Positions 32,724-44,364 of a DNA stretch of 64,000 nucleotides are shown piece after piece. This DNA is from Gerris lacustris (taxonomy: Eukaryota; Arthropoda; Insecta; Hemiptera; Gerridae), in the NCBI GenBank assembly GCA_951217055.1, contig OX578276.1, forward strand, positions 70,378,144 through 70,442,143, in the 5' to 3' direction. The notes below the pieces were generated by a model that did not search any database, had not been told where the DNA came from, and worked only from the letters and a program-made list of their open reading frames with translations. Position 1 is the stretch's first letter, and the number at the start of each line of letters is the position of its first letter. The position numbers and the translations under genes are program-made.

Positions 32724-33176
32724 ACCAATTCCGAGACATAAAAAAATGTTCTTCAGAACGATCACTTGTTTCAGTTACCTTCGGTAAGATCTTAAGCAAA
32801 ATCAGTTTTTTTTCTGCAAAATAAAATTTTTCTGAACCACCATTTGTCTTAAAATCTATGGGTCAGATTTTAATGAAATTTGAATGGTAGGTCATAATTA
32901 GCCCATTGTTAGTCCCATATAAATTTCAACTTTCAACGCCCATTACTTTCTTCTTTTTAGACAAACTTATTTTTATTCAAACTTTAGAACTCATGTGATT
33001 TTGAAGTAATTTGGGCTGAAAATAGCCCATATATTGTCCCACATTAATTTTACCTGTCTGTGACATTAAAATAAGTGTGACTCCACTTGGAAACGAATGA
33101 GCTCCAAATCTAAATTGATTATTCGTCAAATAATAGGACGCGAGGAAACTATGTGCCACACTTATTAGCAACGAAC
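32724..33176. repeat. Dispersed ~550-bp repeat family, rearranged copy with box-B-like motif
   Basis: 32724-32803 is a minus fragment (TTCAGTTACCTTCGGTAAG). 32832-33176 is plus, from CTGAACCACCATTTGTCTT to GAAACTATGTGCCACAC. Near its right end, GTGACTCCACTTGGAAACG (33069) is the complement of the box-B-like GTTTCGATTCCCAGTGGAGT. It lies about 85 bp from the TGTGGCACATAG box-A-like end, which is close to tRNA spacing. Confidence 0.6.
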
Positions 33177-33745
33177 TTATTTTTATTTGATCATTTTATC
33201 GATAATTCTCATAATTCTTTAGAAACGAAGGCCGTTTGTTAGATATATAAAAAAAATCTTAATATATGAGTGCATGAATTATTGAAAAATTAATTAAGAA
33301 TAATGAATAATGATTTGTGTAATTACACTAATATGCATTACACGAAAACATTTCAGGTTTAATCACTTTACACTAAACCGGGTGAAAGATAATAATTAGA
33401 AAATCGAATCGACAGACTATCTACTTAGCCATAATGAATTTAAATGCCAAAATATCTTATTAGTTGTCTTATTAAGTGATTACTAGAGCCTTAAGTTTAA
33501 AGCTGAAGTGTTTCACGCCGTCCCCCTGAATTTAGTACTTTTCTGAACATTTTACATAATGAATATTGTTATTAAAATAGTTCAAGTCGTTTAGGCTCCA
33601 CCATTAGCAGATAAGAGAGATCAAGAAGACAGAAACATATATAAAATAACCCAGAAACAACACTTTTTTAACTCAAGGGACGTTACAACGTATAATACCT
33701 ATACATTAAATAGTCCAGGAGATAGCGATCAAGAAAGTGCCTGTC
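33177..33745. other. AT-rich intergenic sequence
   Basis: Nothing recognisable. Confidence 0.5.
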
Positions 33746-34835
33746 TAAAGGCCCCACACACGATCAAAATGTTTACGCAAATATGATGCTTGACAAACAT
33801 TTTGACCGTGTATGAGGATGTTTGACTGTTTGCGCAAACATTTTGAAGAAAATCAGTCGAGACTAAAAGTTTTGAGCAAACATTTTGATGGTGTATTGGG
33901 CTGTTTGAGTGTTTGCGCAAACATTTTGAAGCCGATCGGTCTTGTCCGACATTTTTTGCGTAAACACTCCGGTTTGAACGTCCATAGCCTTGTTTGTAGA
34001 CAATGTTTGAATATTGAATCGAATCCCGTCTAGAATGGAGATTATTTTTCTTTACTTATTTATTATTATTGTAAAGAGAAAGTATAGTAATAGCCCCGAA
34101 ATTCGATTGAACCGATTACGATTAAATTTGGAATACCTACATGTTCAGGAAAATTATATCCCAAAGAAAAATCGAGAAATTAACTTTAGCTCTGGGGCAC
34201 ATGAAAAAATCTAAAAACATTTTTTTCATTGAAAACGGTTCAGATAATTTTGATTCCAAAAAAAAATTTAAATGTAGTCCTTTTAAATACGATTCGAATA
34301 GTAAAAACATTTTTCCCGAGATTTTATTTTCAAGATTTTGATGAAAATAAATCCGATTTTGGTGAAATCAAAAACTAACCACCTGTTGAAATTTTTTTAA
34401 ATATGTTTAAAAATAACTTAATTAGATGGGATATGATGGATTTAAATGCAGATACTTTTTTTTTAACTAGCCCTATTAACCGGCCGCCTTGGGACCGAAT
34501 CCATGGTCGATTAAAAAATGGCCAGTTAAATTATTTCATTTTATTATTTTTGTAACAAGCAAACTAATTTTATAACATTTATATTTACAATTTAATGTCC
34601 CCAAAGCAACGTGACAACTGTGCATGTATACTGCTATAGACAGGATCTTCATTTAGAAGTTAATTTTATATGTGCACTAAGTACTAATACAGTAAAAGAA
34701 TATAATTTAAAAAAAAACTCGGAAAAGTGAAATTTTTTTTGCACCGTTTATTTATAATATTGAGTAATATTATTATTTTTTTTTTTCCCCCACCTGCTGC
34801 TCATGGAGAGAGAAATTTCAGAAAGGAAGTTTTAA

Positions 34836-34980
34836 TTGGTTCCCGCTATTTATTTCCCGGCAGTTTTTCCTACTGGGAAAAATTCCCGTTCTCCAGAAGT
34901 GGGAAGGAAGGGCTTTAACTATTCGCGCTAGAAATCAGGACTTTTCATTGGTTCCCGCTTTTAATTTCCCGCCGGTTTCT
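34836..34980 (+). repeat. Duplicated TTGGTTCCCGC motif block
   Basis: TTGGTTCCCGCTATTTATTT followed by CCCGGCAGTTT (34838) recurs as TTGGTTCCCGCTTTTAATTT and CCCGCCGGTTT (34950). Each copy contains an inverted CCAAT. Possible subterminal or promoter repeats of the enclosing TIR element. Confidence 0.45.
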
Positions 34981-35075
34981 TCTAATTATTCATATATCGT
35001 ATCACCGGTGATGCATTTAATTATCTGTGCTTCATTCTCGACCTGTGTTCCGTTTATAATGTGTAGATTATTATC

Positions 35076-35207
35076 ATGGCCATAACAAATGTTAAATATA
35101 GATATTTTGGCGTGAATTTATCGCCGTTTATCATGAATTGCCTGAACTGGGCTCAAGCAGCTTCCGAGTCAGACATATTGTCCCAAGAATTTCACAAAAT
35201 TAACTGA
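35076..35207 (+). CDS. 43-residue frame inside the Harbinger-like element
   Basis: ATG to TGA gives MAITNVKYRYFGVNLSPFIM, then a short tail ending HKIN. It lies 93 bp from the right end and just after the duplicated CCAAT-containing blocks. I do not recognise it as the Myb-like or DDE protein of Harbinger elements. It may be a relic or chance. Confidence 0.2.
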   Translation: MAITNVKYRYFGVNLSPFIMNCLNWAQAASESDILSQEFHKIN

Positions 35208-35351
35208 GGTATTCATAATCCCGAAACGTGTATATTTATATCAATGTTTGACGTTTATGGCCTATGTTTGCGCAAAATGTTTGACCGTTTATGGGGGCCT
35301 TAACATAAAGCTATAATTTTGTGTATAAGTAATCTTTTGGTGACTTATAAA

Positions 35352-35723
35352 AATATTTAGTCGGCTAAGTTCGTCTGTGGGACATAGCTTGGCAATAGGC
35401 TTTTGAAAAAAACAAACCGGTGAAGAGCGTCCCCTCCTTTATCGGGGGATAATGTGATTTTTATGATCCTAAGAACGAAATTAGTTAGTAGACCAAACAT
35501 CAAGTTGATCAGTTAAATATTTCTCTATATCAAAGACCACCTATTAAGTGATAAACTACCATCAACTTGATTTTCGGTCTACTAACTAATTTGTACTCGC
35601 AGGATCATGAAAATCACATTGTCCACCATAAAGGGTGGGACATGGTCGCTCTCCACAGGTTTGTTTTTTTCAAATGCCTATTGCCAAGCTATGTTCCACA
35701 GACGAACTTAGCCGATTACATAT
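35352..35723. mobile_element. 372-bp fold-back element
   Basis: Left arm TCGGCTAAGTTCGTCTGTGG...TTGGCAATAGGC...AATGTGATTTTTATGATCC...TTAGTTAGTAGACC is inverted on the right as GGTCTACTAACTAA...GGATCATGAAAATCACATT...GCCTATTGCCAAGC...CGAACTTAGCCGA. Arms are about 150 bp, loop about 70 bp. No ORF. It lies 50 bp right of the Harbinger-like element and about 250 bp from the 3' end of the secreted-peptide gene. Confidence 0.82.
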
Positions 35724-35971
35724 TCTTAAAAGGTTTCAAAATATTTACTTATATAGACTTTTTTTGCACGCTATTTCCTGAAATAAAATCACAATAGACA
35801 CTTTTTTTTATAAAATTAAACAATATCTCCTGGCTTTAAATTTATATTATTTAACAGTTCCTCAGACCATCTTATAAATTAACCATAAATAATGTTCCCT
35901 AAACATTGTTAATATTGATTGGTAGTACATTTAAACTGTTGTGCCTCTGGAGTTACAAGGCGAACATGTAG

Positions 35972-37066
35972 TTAAATGAGGGTACAGACAGAGCCGATAC
36001 ACTGAGATGGTGGTTGACATATTTGACTTGGTGGGATCGTCAGTGGACTTAAGTACAGCATGCCACAGTAACCTCCTACAGCTACAACAAGAAAAATCTC
36101 ACAAACAACTACATTATCTATTCTCATACAATTATACTTTGTTATTCTGACAGCGCGGGAAAATTGCAAAAAAAATGGAGGGACAGAATGAGAGCTCGAG
36201 ATTTTGGCGGGTAGTAGGCCGAACCAACTAGGCAAACAAAAATATCACTGGATAACTTTAAGATAACCTCCTAGTTGTTTTATTTTTTCCCTTACATAGG
36301 TTGCCGATCTGAGCTGTCAGATTTACTAAGAATAATGGCAAGAGTATAGATCAACTAGAACAATAATAATCGATTTCATATACATATTTTTAATCAAAAA
36401 ATGAATAATAAAATAATTGTTGCATTAATGAAATCAAATGATTATCAAAGGCACTCATTACAAAAGCCACAGAAATGTTCAACAAAGAAACCTTAAGAAT
36501 TAGTCATCCTCTAAGCATGTTTTCTAGTATTGATAGACTTATGCCATAGCCCTTACATTATTAATAATCATGGGAAAGTTAATAAAAAAGGTTTGAACAA
36601 TGATTAGGTCTTGTGAAATATTTATCCACAGGATGACTTGGTTGATTTGCTAAACCCGATTCCTGGATATACTTAACAAAATAGTGGGAATTATAAAAAC
36701 ATTTCATATAGGCAAACGTTTTATAACAATGAAAAAAAATGTATGTAAGTCATTTTTTAATTCTTTCAGAATTATTATTATTGCTAATTTTTCTTACTTT
36801 TTTCTTTACTGTGCTAGTTTAAAAATAAATTAATTATCACCTTTTTATACATTATGTCTACACTTACGTATTACTCTGAGGCATTTAGCACAGCATCCAC
36901 AAAACGTAGCGTGTTCTTTATAAATAGATCCATTTTTAATGCAGTCCGCTTCAGTCGGAGCATTCACGCAACTGATATTATCACAGTAATTAGGTGGACA
37001 GACAATACACTGAGTGAGACTGATTAAACTGTAGACAATCAGAGAATTTATTAAAAACTTCATCAT
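35972..37066 (-). CDS. Secreted cysteine-rich protein, fungal-protease-inhibitor-like, two exons
   Basis: Exon 1 is 37066-36868 (ATG, 66 codons plus 1 base) and exon 2 is 36081-35972 (TAA stop). Donor AC|GTAAGTG at 36867. Acceptor TTTTTCTTGTTGTAG ends at 36082. The phase-1 junction keeps the frame, giving 102 residues. Residues 1-20 (MMKFLINSLIVYSLISLTQC) form a signal peptide. The mature part has 12 cysteines (23, 28, 33, 42, 56, 58, 59, 62, 72, 88, 94, 99), enough for six disulfides. Blocks VCPPNYCDNISC and FCGCCAKC in exon 1 and IPPSQICQPPSQCIGSVC in exon 2 match the layout of insect fungal-protease-inhibitor-like peptides (known for inhibiting fungal and serine proteases). Inhibitory activity here is inferred. 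A second TAG six bases inside exon 2 is an alternative in-frame acceptor (100 residues). A second Met at codon 2 is an equally good start. Upstream exons are not needed. Confidence 0.75.
36082..36867 (-). other. Intron of the secreted cysteine-rich gene
   Basis: 786 bp, GT...AG, AT-rich, phase 1. No repeat element recognised inside, in contrast to the surrounding region. Confidence 0.7.
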
Positions 37067-37154
37067 CCTATATAGAGATCTTCAATGATTTAGGTAATCT
37101 CATTTAAATTAATCTTATGACAGTTCTGAAAATAAATACATTTAGCAATAATTA

Positions 37155-37189
37155 ATGTAAAATTTGCATTTTAGCAGCAAGCTTATATA
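37155..37189 (-). promoter_or_regulatory. Putative TATA box and transcription start region
   Basis: On the minus strand TATATAAG occupies 37189-37182, about 115 bp upstream of the ATG, so a start site would fall near 37155-37160. In this AT-rich DNA such motifs arise often by chance. Only its position before the sole convincing gene supports it. A TTTATTTTCAG further downstream could instead be a 5' UTR acceptor. Confidence 0.25.
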
Positions 37190-37199
37190 ATATGTATAT

Positions 37200-38194
37200 G
37201 CTTGTTTAATAAAAATTTTGGGTCACCATGGTTACGACTACCTAAAATTTCTAAAATGTGATTTTTTGTATTAACTCTCGGAAATATCATTGGACCCCAG
37301 AAATGTATATTTATGTATTTTTACCTTATTTTTAGGACCTGTCCTTATGGGGTAGCGGGGGGCGACATTTTTGTTTTGCGTTCGTTTTAATAATTCGAGG
37401 GTAAAATTACCGCCATTTTGGAAACGCTATATATATTTGTGATCTACATTTCAATACCTTTGAAATGATACCCCACTCAAAAATTACGAAAAATATAATA
37501 TATTACGATCATCAGTTCGCAATTGCTCGCTGATCAAAGAAATTTTAAGTGTTTAAGTTCGTAATATTTTCCCTGTTTTTGGGCAAAAAAGTTTAACTTG
37601 TGTACTAAATTTCAAATATCAAGCTAGAGTAAGTCGGGAGATATACTCCAAGATGCGACGGACGGACGAACAAACTTCCAAAAGCATAAAGGGTTTCTAG
37701 GATGACCTCGAACCCCTAAAAATGATGAAACTGTCACCTTTAAGACTGTATTGTACTAGAATCCACTGTGTATTATTAAAAGTAGCTTCTTGAACTTTAA
37801 AAAGTCTTCTTTTTCCTTCTTCAGCAGCACTACAGCCTGATATAAGCATCGGCTTCCCAAGAATCATCCAATATTATTATGCATTATGTATTATCTTTGA
37901 TAAAAATAACGCTATTATAAATTATTCACCTGGAGGTGCCTAAAGCATGATATACATATATTAAAAATGATTAAATGGTTCACTTATTTATTCAATATAC
38001 CTTTGCAATGTGATTCATTCATTTTTACTAACGTCTAAACCACTTACTCGTGTATCACAGTTCTGTGGCACAACATCCCACCAGAAGTAATCCCACTATT
38101 ATCTTGTAGTGACACGGGGTCTGCACATCAACTCCTATTAATTAGAACAGAGAATTAATAGAACAGATCATTACGTTATCATAGATTACACTGA
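37200..38194. other. Intergenic, with a faint repeat at about 37380-37700
   Basis: The stretch around 37380-37700 includes GATGCGACGGACGGACG and ACCTCGAACCCCTAAAAATG, reminiscent of the CGTCCGTC-containing end of the 31100-31840 element but too diverged to assign. No gene supported. Confidence 0.4.
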
Positions 38195-38500
38195 AAAATA
38201 GTCTGTCAATTATTAAGGCTTCCTTATGTCCTATAGTCTCATGAGTATAAAAATTATATGATCTGACTGGGAGTTAAAAGTAAAGTTTTTTGTAACTGTT
38301 TCGATTCCCAGTAAGATCACATTTACTATTATTTTAGTATGGGACTAAAAGCAGAAATTAATATGGGACTATTTCTGGTCTTCTTTTCAAAAAACATCTA
38401 AATTTCTTTGAAATTGGACGAGTCTTCATTAAGATGTAGTTGTCAGTAGAAACAAGTTTGTGCGTATGTGAATGTAAGCAATGGGTGCATAAAGATTATC
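38195..38500 (-). repeat. Dispersed ~550-bp repeat family, partial copy with box-B-like motif
   Basis: AAATAGTCTGTCAATTATTA and GGCTTCCTTATGTCC are the diverged GTGTGGCACATAGC end. GTTTCGATTCCCAGTAAGAT at 38298 is the box-B-like element. AATTTCTTTGAAATTGGACG and GCGTATGTGAATGT follow in family order. Confidence 0.6.
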
Positions 38501-38599
38501 TGTGCAATTTCAAGGACACATGACTCAAAAATTAATTGGTACAAAAACCAAACCAAATATATATATGAACACAAAAAATATTGAGTAGACCAAAGTTAT

Positions 38600-39920
38600 T
38601 ATCAATTTTATATAAAAAAAACTATTTCATAACAATGTCGGTTATTGATTTAACATAAAAAAATAAAACATAAAACGCATAACTCCCGCACAGTTTTTAA
38701 GCTAGAAGTTTGAAACTTGGTACAAAAATCAAGTCTTTACGTGTAGTTGTGTCGCTCAGAAAGTCATAAATATGACATGTCATTATTCCATTCTACTGAG
38801 TAAGAACACTTCAACATTTCAAAAATTTGTAAAAAGTTATAATATTTTGCGATAGCGCTGAAATTTGCATCAATTATACTTCTTTATAAGGGTGATTCCA
38901 ATTTTTAAAGTGCAATTTTCATGTCCTAGACGAATAACTGGAGCGTTTTTCACATAAATGACTGGATTTTTCTTCATGATAACTCAGTTAAGCTAACAGA
39001 ACTACAACCAAGCAAAAAAATAAAACGCCGCTTAATTTTAATCGCTACAAAAATTTTCAAAAGGCGATTTTGTAACCGTGGCTGTCCTTAAGTCAGATGT
39101 TCTTATTCACTTCACTCTAGCTCATACATTAATAATTTTATTCAAAAACTTATTGGATAATTTTGAAGTAGGGTCCTACCAGGATTAAAATATGTGTTAT
39201 TAATAATAAATGGTTACTAAACGGAACTTCAAGTTAAAGTTTGTCCTTTAAAAAAAATGTAATTACTGTGGCATTATATATATGTGACCCCTACTCTGGT
39301 TGTGGCAGGGAGATTTTAAGTGCGAGCGATTTTTCCAATGCCGCAACACTGGTTTTCTAGCAACAGTTGATAGAGGATGAGCTGAACCCTTCAGTTGGGA
39401 GCTAGCGCTAATTCAGATTGTTCTTCCAGTTACGTACCCTTTTAAACGTAATTACCGTGCATGATATTAAAGTACTATTTTAATGGTGTTTTAAAATTGG
39501 ATTTTTATTTTAAACTTACTGACCAAAATATTTTCTTAAAGTGTGAAATGTAACAACCGTGCCTGAAAATGTGGCTTAATTACTATGTTTCAAATAAACT
39601 TACTACTGAAATTAGTCCGAGAACATTCCATAATTTTTCCTGAATGTTTCTAAAAAACCAAAATTTTTAGTCTAAGTCCAATTTTAGATTCCAAAATAGC
39701 ACTTTAAATTTGAATCACCCATAAGACAAATAATTTCAGCTAAATTTAGTTTTGATATCTGCCACCATTTTAAAAATATCACTTTTTGAACTTTGAAACT
39801 TAAACGCTAAATAATTTCGAAACTATTTTGCCGATCCAGGTAAAATTCTCACCAATTATACCTCTCTATATGATAAACCATTTCCTAAAGTGTAAACTAA
39901 ATATCTGCCTCAATTTTGGT
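38600..39920 (+). repeat. Dispersed repeat (related to 16100-16705) split by a TIR element
   Basis: 38690-38889 contains AAGTTTGAAACTTGGTAC and GAAATTTGCATCAATTATAC. 39721-39920 continues with AAATTTAGTTTTGATATCTG and CCACCATTTTAAAAATATCAC. The join fits the order in the 16.1-16.7 kb copy once 38890-39720 is removed. Confidence 0.6.
38890..39720. mobile_element. 831-bp TIR element with GGGTGATTC ends
   Basis: The left end GGGTGATTCCAATTTTTAAA then GTGC pairs with the right end GCACTTTAAATTTGAATCACCC (about 23 of 27 positions). ATAA flanks both sides (38886-38889, 39721-39724), a likely 4-bp target duplication. Inside, AT-rich sequence with a GC-richer patch at 39290-39420. No transposase. 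Confidence 0.72.
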
Positions 39921-41560
39921 ATTATATGGTAAGGAAACGTTCCAAGACGCCAGCGTTAGATTTTTTTTTCAAAATCTTATATGAAAACGTAAATTAAGAA
40001 TATTAGGCATTTTTTATTGGTTATTTATTGTGCCTAATAATGATATGGGAGGATTTTTTACATGCAATAAATAGTCTCTTAACTGGGATTCCCAGGGTAG
40101 GTACATATTTTATTCATTATTATGCAATGAATGATATAAAATATAATATAATCATGATTATTTTCTACAAAGGTTTGGAAACGAAACTATTTAGGCCTCT
40201 TTGCCGTTTAACCTACATGTTAATAGGAAACCAAGCTATTGATTCCTAGCATAAGCCCGCATGCGGAGCGCGAGGTGAAGGCTAATACATAATATAACTG
40301 CTGTTTCAAATATATGTGTTAGGTACTTTCGGAGATCAGATCCTTAGTGACCGACGAACGCAGAAATGTAAAAGGGTCCTCGCTTTTGCCTACGGACCCT
40401 AAGAACATAATATATGATTCAATGAAAAAATTAAAACAAAATACACCTACATTTGATATTTGCTGTAAGATTAATAACACATTGAATAGTAGAAATACAT
40501 TACACTATCACGCAAAACTAGGTAATATGTATCCTAATAACACAATCATACGTGTGCATAATAAAAGTATTATAGTTTACTGTTGACATCTTACAACTCT
40601 ACACATCGTTCTTAGAATTCCGTAATAATCACAATTTTGAAAATATGAATTTCTTCCGACAAGTGTACAATGTAATAATAATTAGGAAAATAAAAACGAC
40701 TAAGCCTGAAGTTAATAAATTGATGATTACTTAAGTAATATCCGTACACTACTGTTTAACAGAAACAAGAAATGGAACATTTATAAATAAGAGATATTAA
40801 AACAGCAATGTTATCAAATAGGTGTAGCATTTAAAGAAAAATTCTAAGTTAAAGTTATGTAAGGCTATCAGAATGACAGTTAAACTTACTGCACTGATAA
40901 GGCTATATTTATTATTCATACGGTTAATAAAAGCTTAAGAAACAACCTTTTAAAAAATCCGAAACAATTGTTTAATAATTCAGTCAAAATTTGTTATAAT
41001 AAATAATATTAATTTATTTCTTTGATTATATCAAAATTCTTTTTTTAAATTTTATCTATTGTTTAAATTAAACATAAAACATAACAAAAATGTTAACATT
41101 TTTGTTTTAAATATGTAGAAAGGAAAAAAAAGAATGAGTGATAGTTCTGAATTATGTTTCAGCTTACGGGCGTAAGCTGAAGAAGTTTACTCTTGTATAA
41201 AAGTATCCTGTGTAAGATAAGGTGAAACAGATAAGCCGACTTTTATTAATGGCAAGATTTCGTGAGTCGATTTGAAACTATAACAGTTCACTTTTACTCC
41301 AGACCATATTACTAAGCCATTCTCGTCTTTATAAAATGTAAACCAATCTACCTTCAATTAATTGAAATAATAACATCAGTTGTTATAATATAAAAATAAA
41401 TTGATATTTAAACGCGTATAAATCAATTTTGTAAGTGAATTTTTTGCATGTTGTGTGACAGTTAATTTTGAAAAAATAAAAACAGAATAATTGTAGTATA
41501 ATTAACTTGTTTTTTATCAATTTTTTACATTTTGTACTTTGAAAACAGATTTTTAATTTA

Positions 41561-41594
<34 letters not shown>

Positions 41595-43041
41595 TTTTAC
41601 TATAATACATAAGTTACTAATAATTCAGAATATAATTTATAACTATGTTTATAATCATAATGGCTAGTGTCTAACTAATCATTTTCACGAAACTAGAGAT
41701 TAAATATTAACGTCTTAATAGATATAAATTTAATCTGCCGTAGAATATATTTTATTTTATATTTATGTATACTATAATTGTTTTCCTTATACTTCTTTAG
41801 ATAAGATAAACAGGCAAATAGTAGGGTTAAAAAACAAACATTTAGAACGTAATGGATTTTTATAATTTATCAATATTAAGACTTATTAAAAATAAAATAT
41901 CGGTTCCACTTATTTACAAGTATAAATTAATAAGTGGTATTTTCCAGCTAAATATTAAAAATATTCTGGCAATTTTTGTGGCACAAAGAAAGTATAATAT
42001 GATATGATAAATGTCAAAATATGATTATTACTGATAAATTAGGTCATTAATTAATAATGTGCGTAGAAGGAAAAATCATTATGAAATCCTCTGCGAGATA
42101 ACTTAGACAAATTATGAACATAAGTTCATAATTTTATCAAAATCTGACAGGCAGTTTGTACAACATATTGTGAATGTCGGCTCCTAAGCCTGTATTCACA
42201 AAAATATAGGCGGACTGACAGACATTAGACCAAAAATTATACCTGTGATGTCTCAAACTACAAAGGAAATTTATTAATAAGATCTATGTACTCGAATAAG
42301 ATGTTGGACAATTTACTATTACTAGAGATTTTCTTTATCGGTTGAAGGATAAAATAAGATTAATCATGGAAATTAAAAAGTGATTACATTTATAAGAACA
42401 AATAATATGTGACGACGATTAATAGATTATTTACAAAATTGAATTATAAAATGTAATTTTATTAATCTTTACGATGCCTTACCAAAGTTTTTATTAGGGG
42501 GGTTCGATAGTTAAGGAGATTTTGGATAGCTATTACTCCATCATTATGATATATTGTATTTAAATTACATCAACATTATTGTGTAACGTATTCAGCAATT
42601 TTCAATTTATTTTATTACATCTCTGTTAATTCTAACTATTCCAATAATTTATTTTGTAAAACACATTTTACGACTCTAAGTGTTGACAGTTCGACCTTTA
42701 ATACATTTCATCAGAAAGGTTTGGACAATCGAACAAATGACAAAAATTTGGCGTCAATGTAACGCTTCAATAATGAAACAGCCTTTTTAAAATGCTGAAT
42801 AAAAGTAAATAACAAAAAAATCAACGAACTAACGAAAAAATCAATACTAAGAATAAAGTAAGATGAAATTATACTTTTCTTGATTATGGATATAAGGGAC
42901 TTATCTTTTTGTTTGAAATCTAGATCAATCAGAAATCATTATTTAAATTTTACACAAAATACTAAAAAATTGTCGAGCTAAAACTGATTTGATTTTTATT
43001 ACAAAATAGCTTATTTTTTTCTTGAGCCCTTTTTTTTAATC

Positions 43042-43044
<3 letters not shown>
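39921..43044. other. AT-rich intergenic sequence
   Basis: About 3.1 kb with no supported gene. 40354-40402 (TAAAAGGGTCCTCGCTTTTG, CCTACGGACCCTAAG) is a solo end of the 31100-31840 element family. A poly-A/(TA)n junction lies at 41560-41597. Confidence 0.5.
40354..40402 (-). repeat. Solo terminal fragment of the 31100-31840 element family
   Basis: AACGCAGAAATGTAAAAGGG then TCGCTTTTGCCTACGGACCC corresponds to the complement of the element's GTCCGTAGGCAA...CCTGCGTG end, as also seen at 51820-51866. Confidence 0.6.

Positions 43045-43125
<81 letters not shown>
43045..43125. repeat. (AT)n microsatellite, about 40 units
   Basis: Uninterrupted AT dinucleotides over about 80 bp. Confidence 0.97.
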
Positions 43126-43126
<1 letters not shown>

Positions 43127-43649
43127 TTACTAATTCGGTATTAATAAGTTGTTACATTTAAATAAAATGTTGTTTGGTTTAAAATGGTTATTGAAGACTA
43201 ATTAAAAAAAAAACGAGAAAAAAATGTTTTACGCAACACTTTAGCATCAACACACGGGCAAATTAAATCCACTTTCCCACACTGAAAGGATTGGTTTTAT
43301 TTAAGTAATTGCCGGATATGGTTGCCCTTTGGGCAATCAATCCGTCTTGATGTTTGTCCTACTTAACTCGTTATCATTCATCAAACCTCTACCTTGTGTG
43401 AATGTAAAAGGAACAGGGTCAAACAGCAAAGCCAAATATAATAATGGAGCGCAGTAAAAAATATTAAAAAAGTGTGAGATATGACGGTCTAGGTCTAGAT
43501 TATATGTGATGCCAATATTTCATGCTATATAAGTTTCTTTGTATGCTTTCATTGATAACAGACATCCTGAGATAGAACCATAAGATTAATTGCTTCTTAT
43601 ATTCAGAAAACTATGCGTCCTGACTGTATGTGCACCGGAGTGACGACAA
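43126..43649. other. Intergenic
   Basis: No gene supported. A small inverted repeat, TTGCCCTTTGGGCAA, lies at 43322-43336. Confidence 0.5.
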
Positions 43650-43765
43650 CGTTTCGATTCGTTGGATAACGTTATCCGCTCATGCGTTCGTGCGCATCGC
43701 TCGCGTAAACGTGAGCTTCAAATGTAAAATTGGAATTTGAGGATGGGAAAAGATTCCATTATCAC

Positions 43766-44363
43766 GGGCCTCATTCACACTAGAGATTCCGGAATGCGAT
43801 TCACGAATGCAAGATTCTAATGATACCAAGCGGCTTATGTATTGTACTTATGTCCATTCAGACTACGATTCCGGTATGCGATTCGTATGAGATTCTCAAA
43901 TCGGGTATCCCGTCCCCGTGAGCCGCCTCGATTCATTTTAGAATTCTTCTTAGAAAGCGGCTCATGATACATTGCGCTATATGGGCCCATTCAGACTAGG
44001 CGATTCCGAATCGCATTCCGCTTCAATCCTCTTCTATTTATTTTCTTTAAATAAAATATTTTAATTATAACTTCATAATAATTACTGTAATATCATTAAT
44101 TATAATATTTTATTATAAATAATTTTATTTACGTTATATAAAATATTTTAATTATATAAATATATTAATGAATCAACGTTTACGTTAATAAATATAATAT
44201 AATTATTTATTTAAAAATTAAATTCATATAAGTTAGTGTATAATAAAAGTGGGATCAAACTAGGAAAAGTAAGGGGAAGAAGCCGCCGAGATACTAAATC
44301 TTGATACTTTTTTGAATCTCATACACGAATCGCATTCCGGAATCCCAGTGTGAATGAGCCCTA
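43766..44363. mobile_element. ~600-bp TIR element (GGGCTCATTCACACT ends)
   Basis: The left end GGGCCTCATTCACACTAGAG and ATTCCGGAATGCGATTC are inverted on the right as GAATCGCATTCCGGAATC and CAGTGTGAATGAGCCC, about 38-40 bp. The same CATTCAGACTA...ATTCCG motif recurs internally at about 43855 and 43984, so the ends have been amplified inside the element. The centre is very AT-rich. No ORF. Confidence 0.75.
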
Positions 44364-44364
44364 A

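Larger units (their letters stand above)
33749..35300. mobile_element. 1.55-kb PIF/Harbinger-like TIR element
   Basis: The left end AGGCCCCACACACGATCAAA (33749) pairs with the right end TTTGACCGTTTATGGGGGCC plus T (to 35300). The inverted match covers about 34 bp with a few differences. Both sides are flanked by TAA (33746-33748 and 35301-35303), the TWA target duplication of PIF/Harbinger. Subterminal repeats of TGTTTGCGCAAACATTTTGA occur at 33825 and 33911. No intact DDE transposase. A 43-residue frame near the right end is listed separately. Confidence 0.75.

Noticed and set aside
34014..34341. Two overlapping plus-strand frames in the Harbinger-like element as its transposase
   Set aside because: No DDE or helix-turn-helix motif visible; composition is that of AT-rich non-coding DNA.
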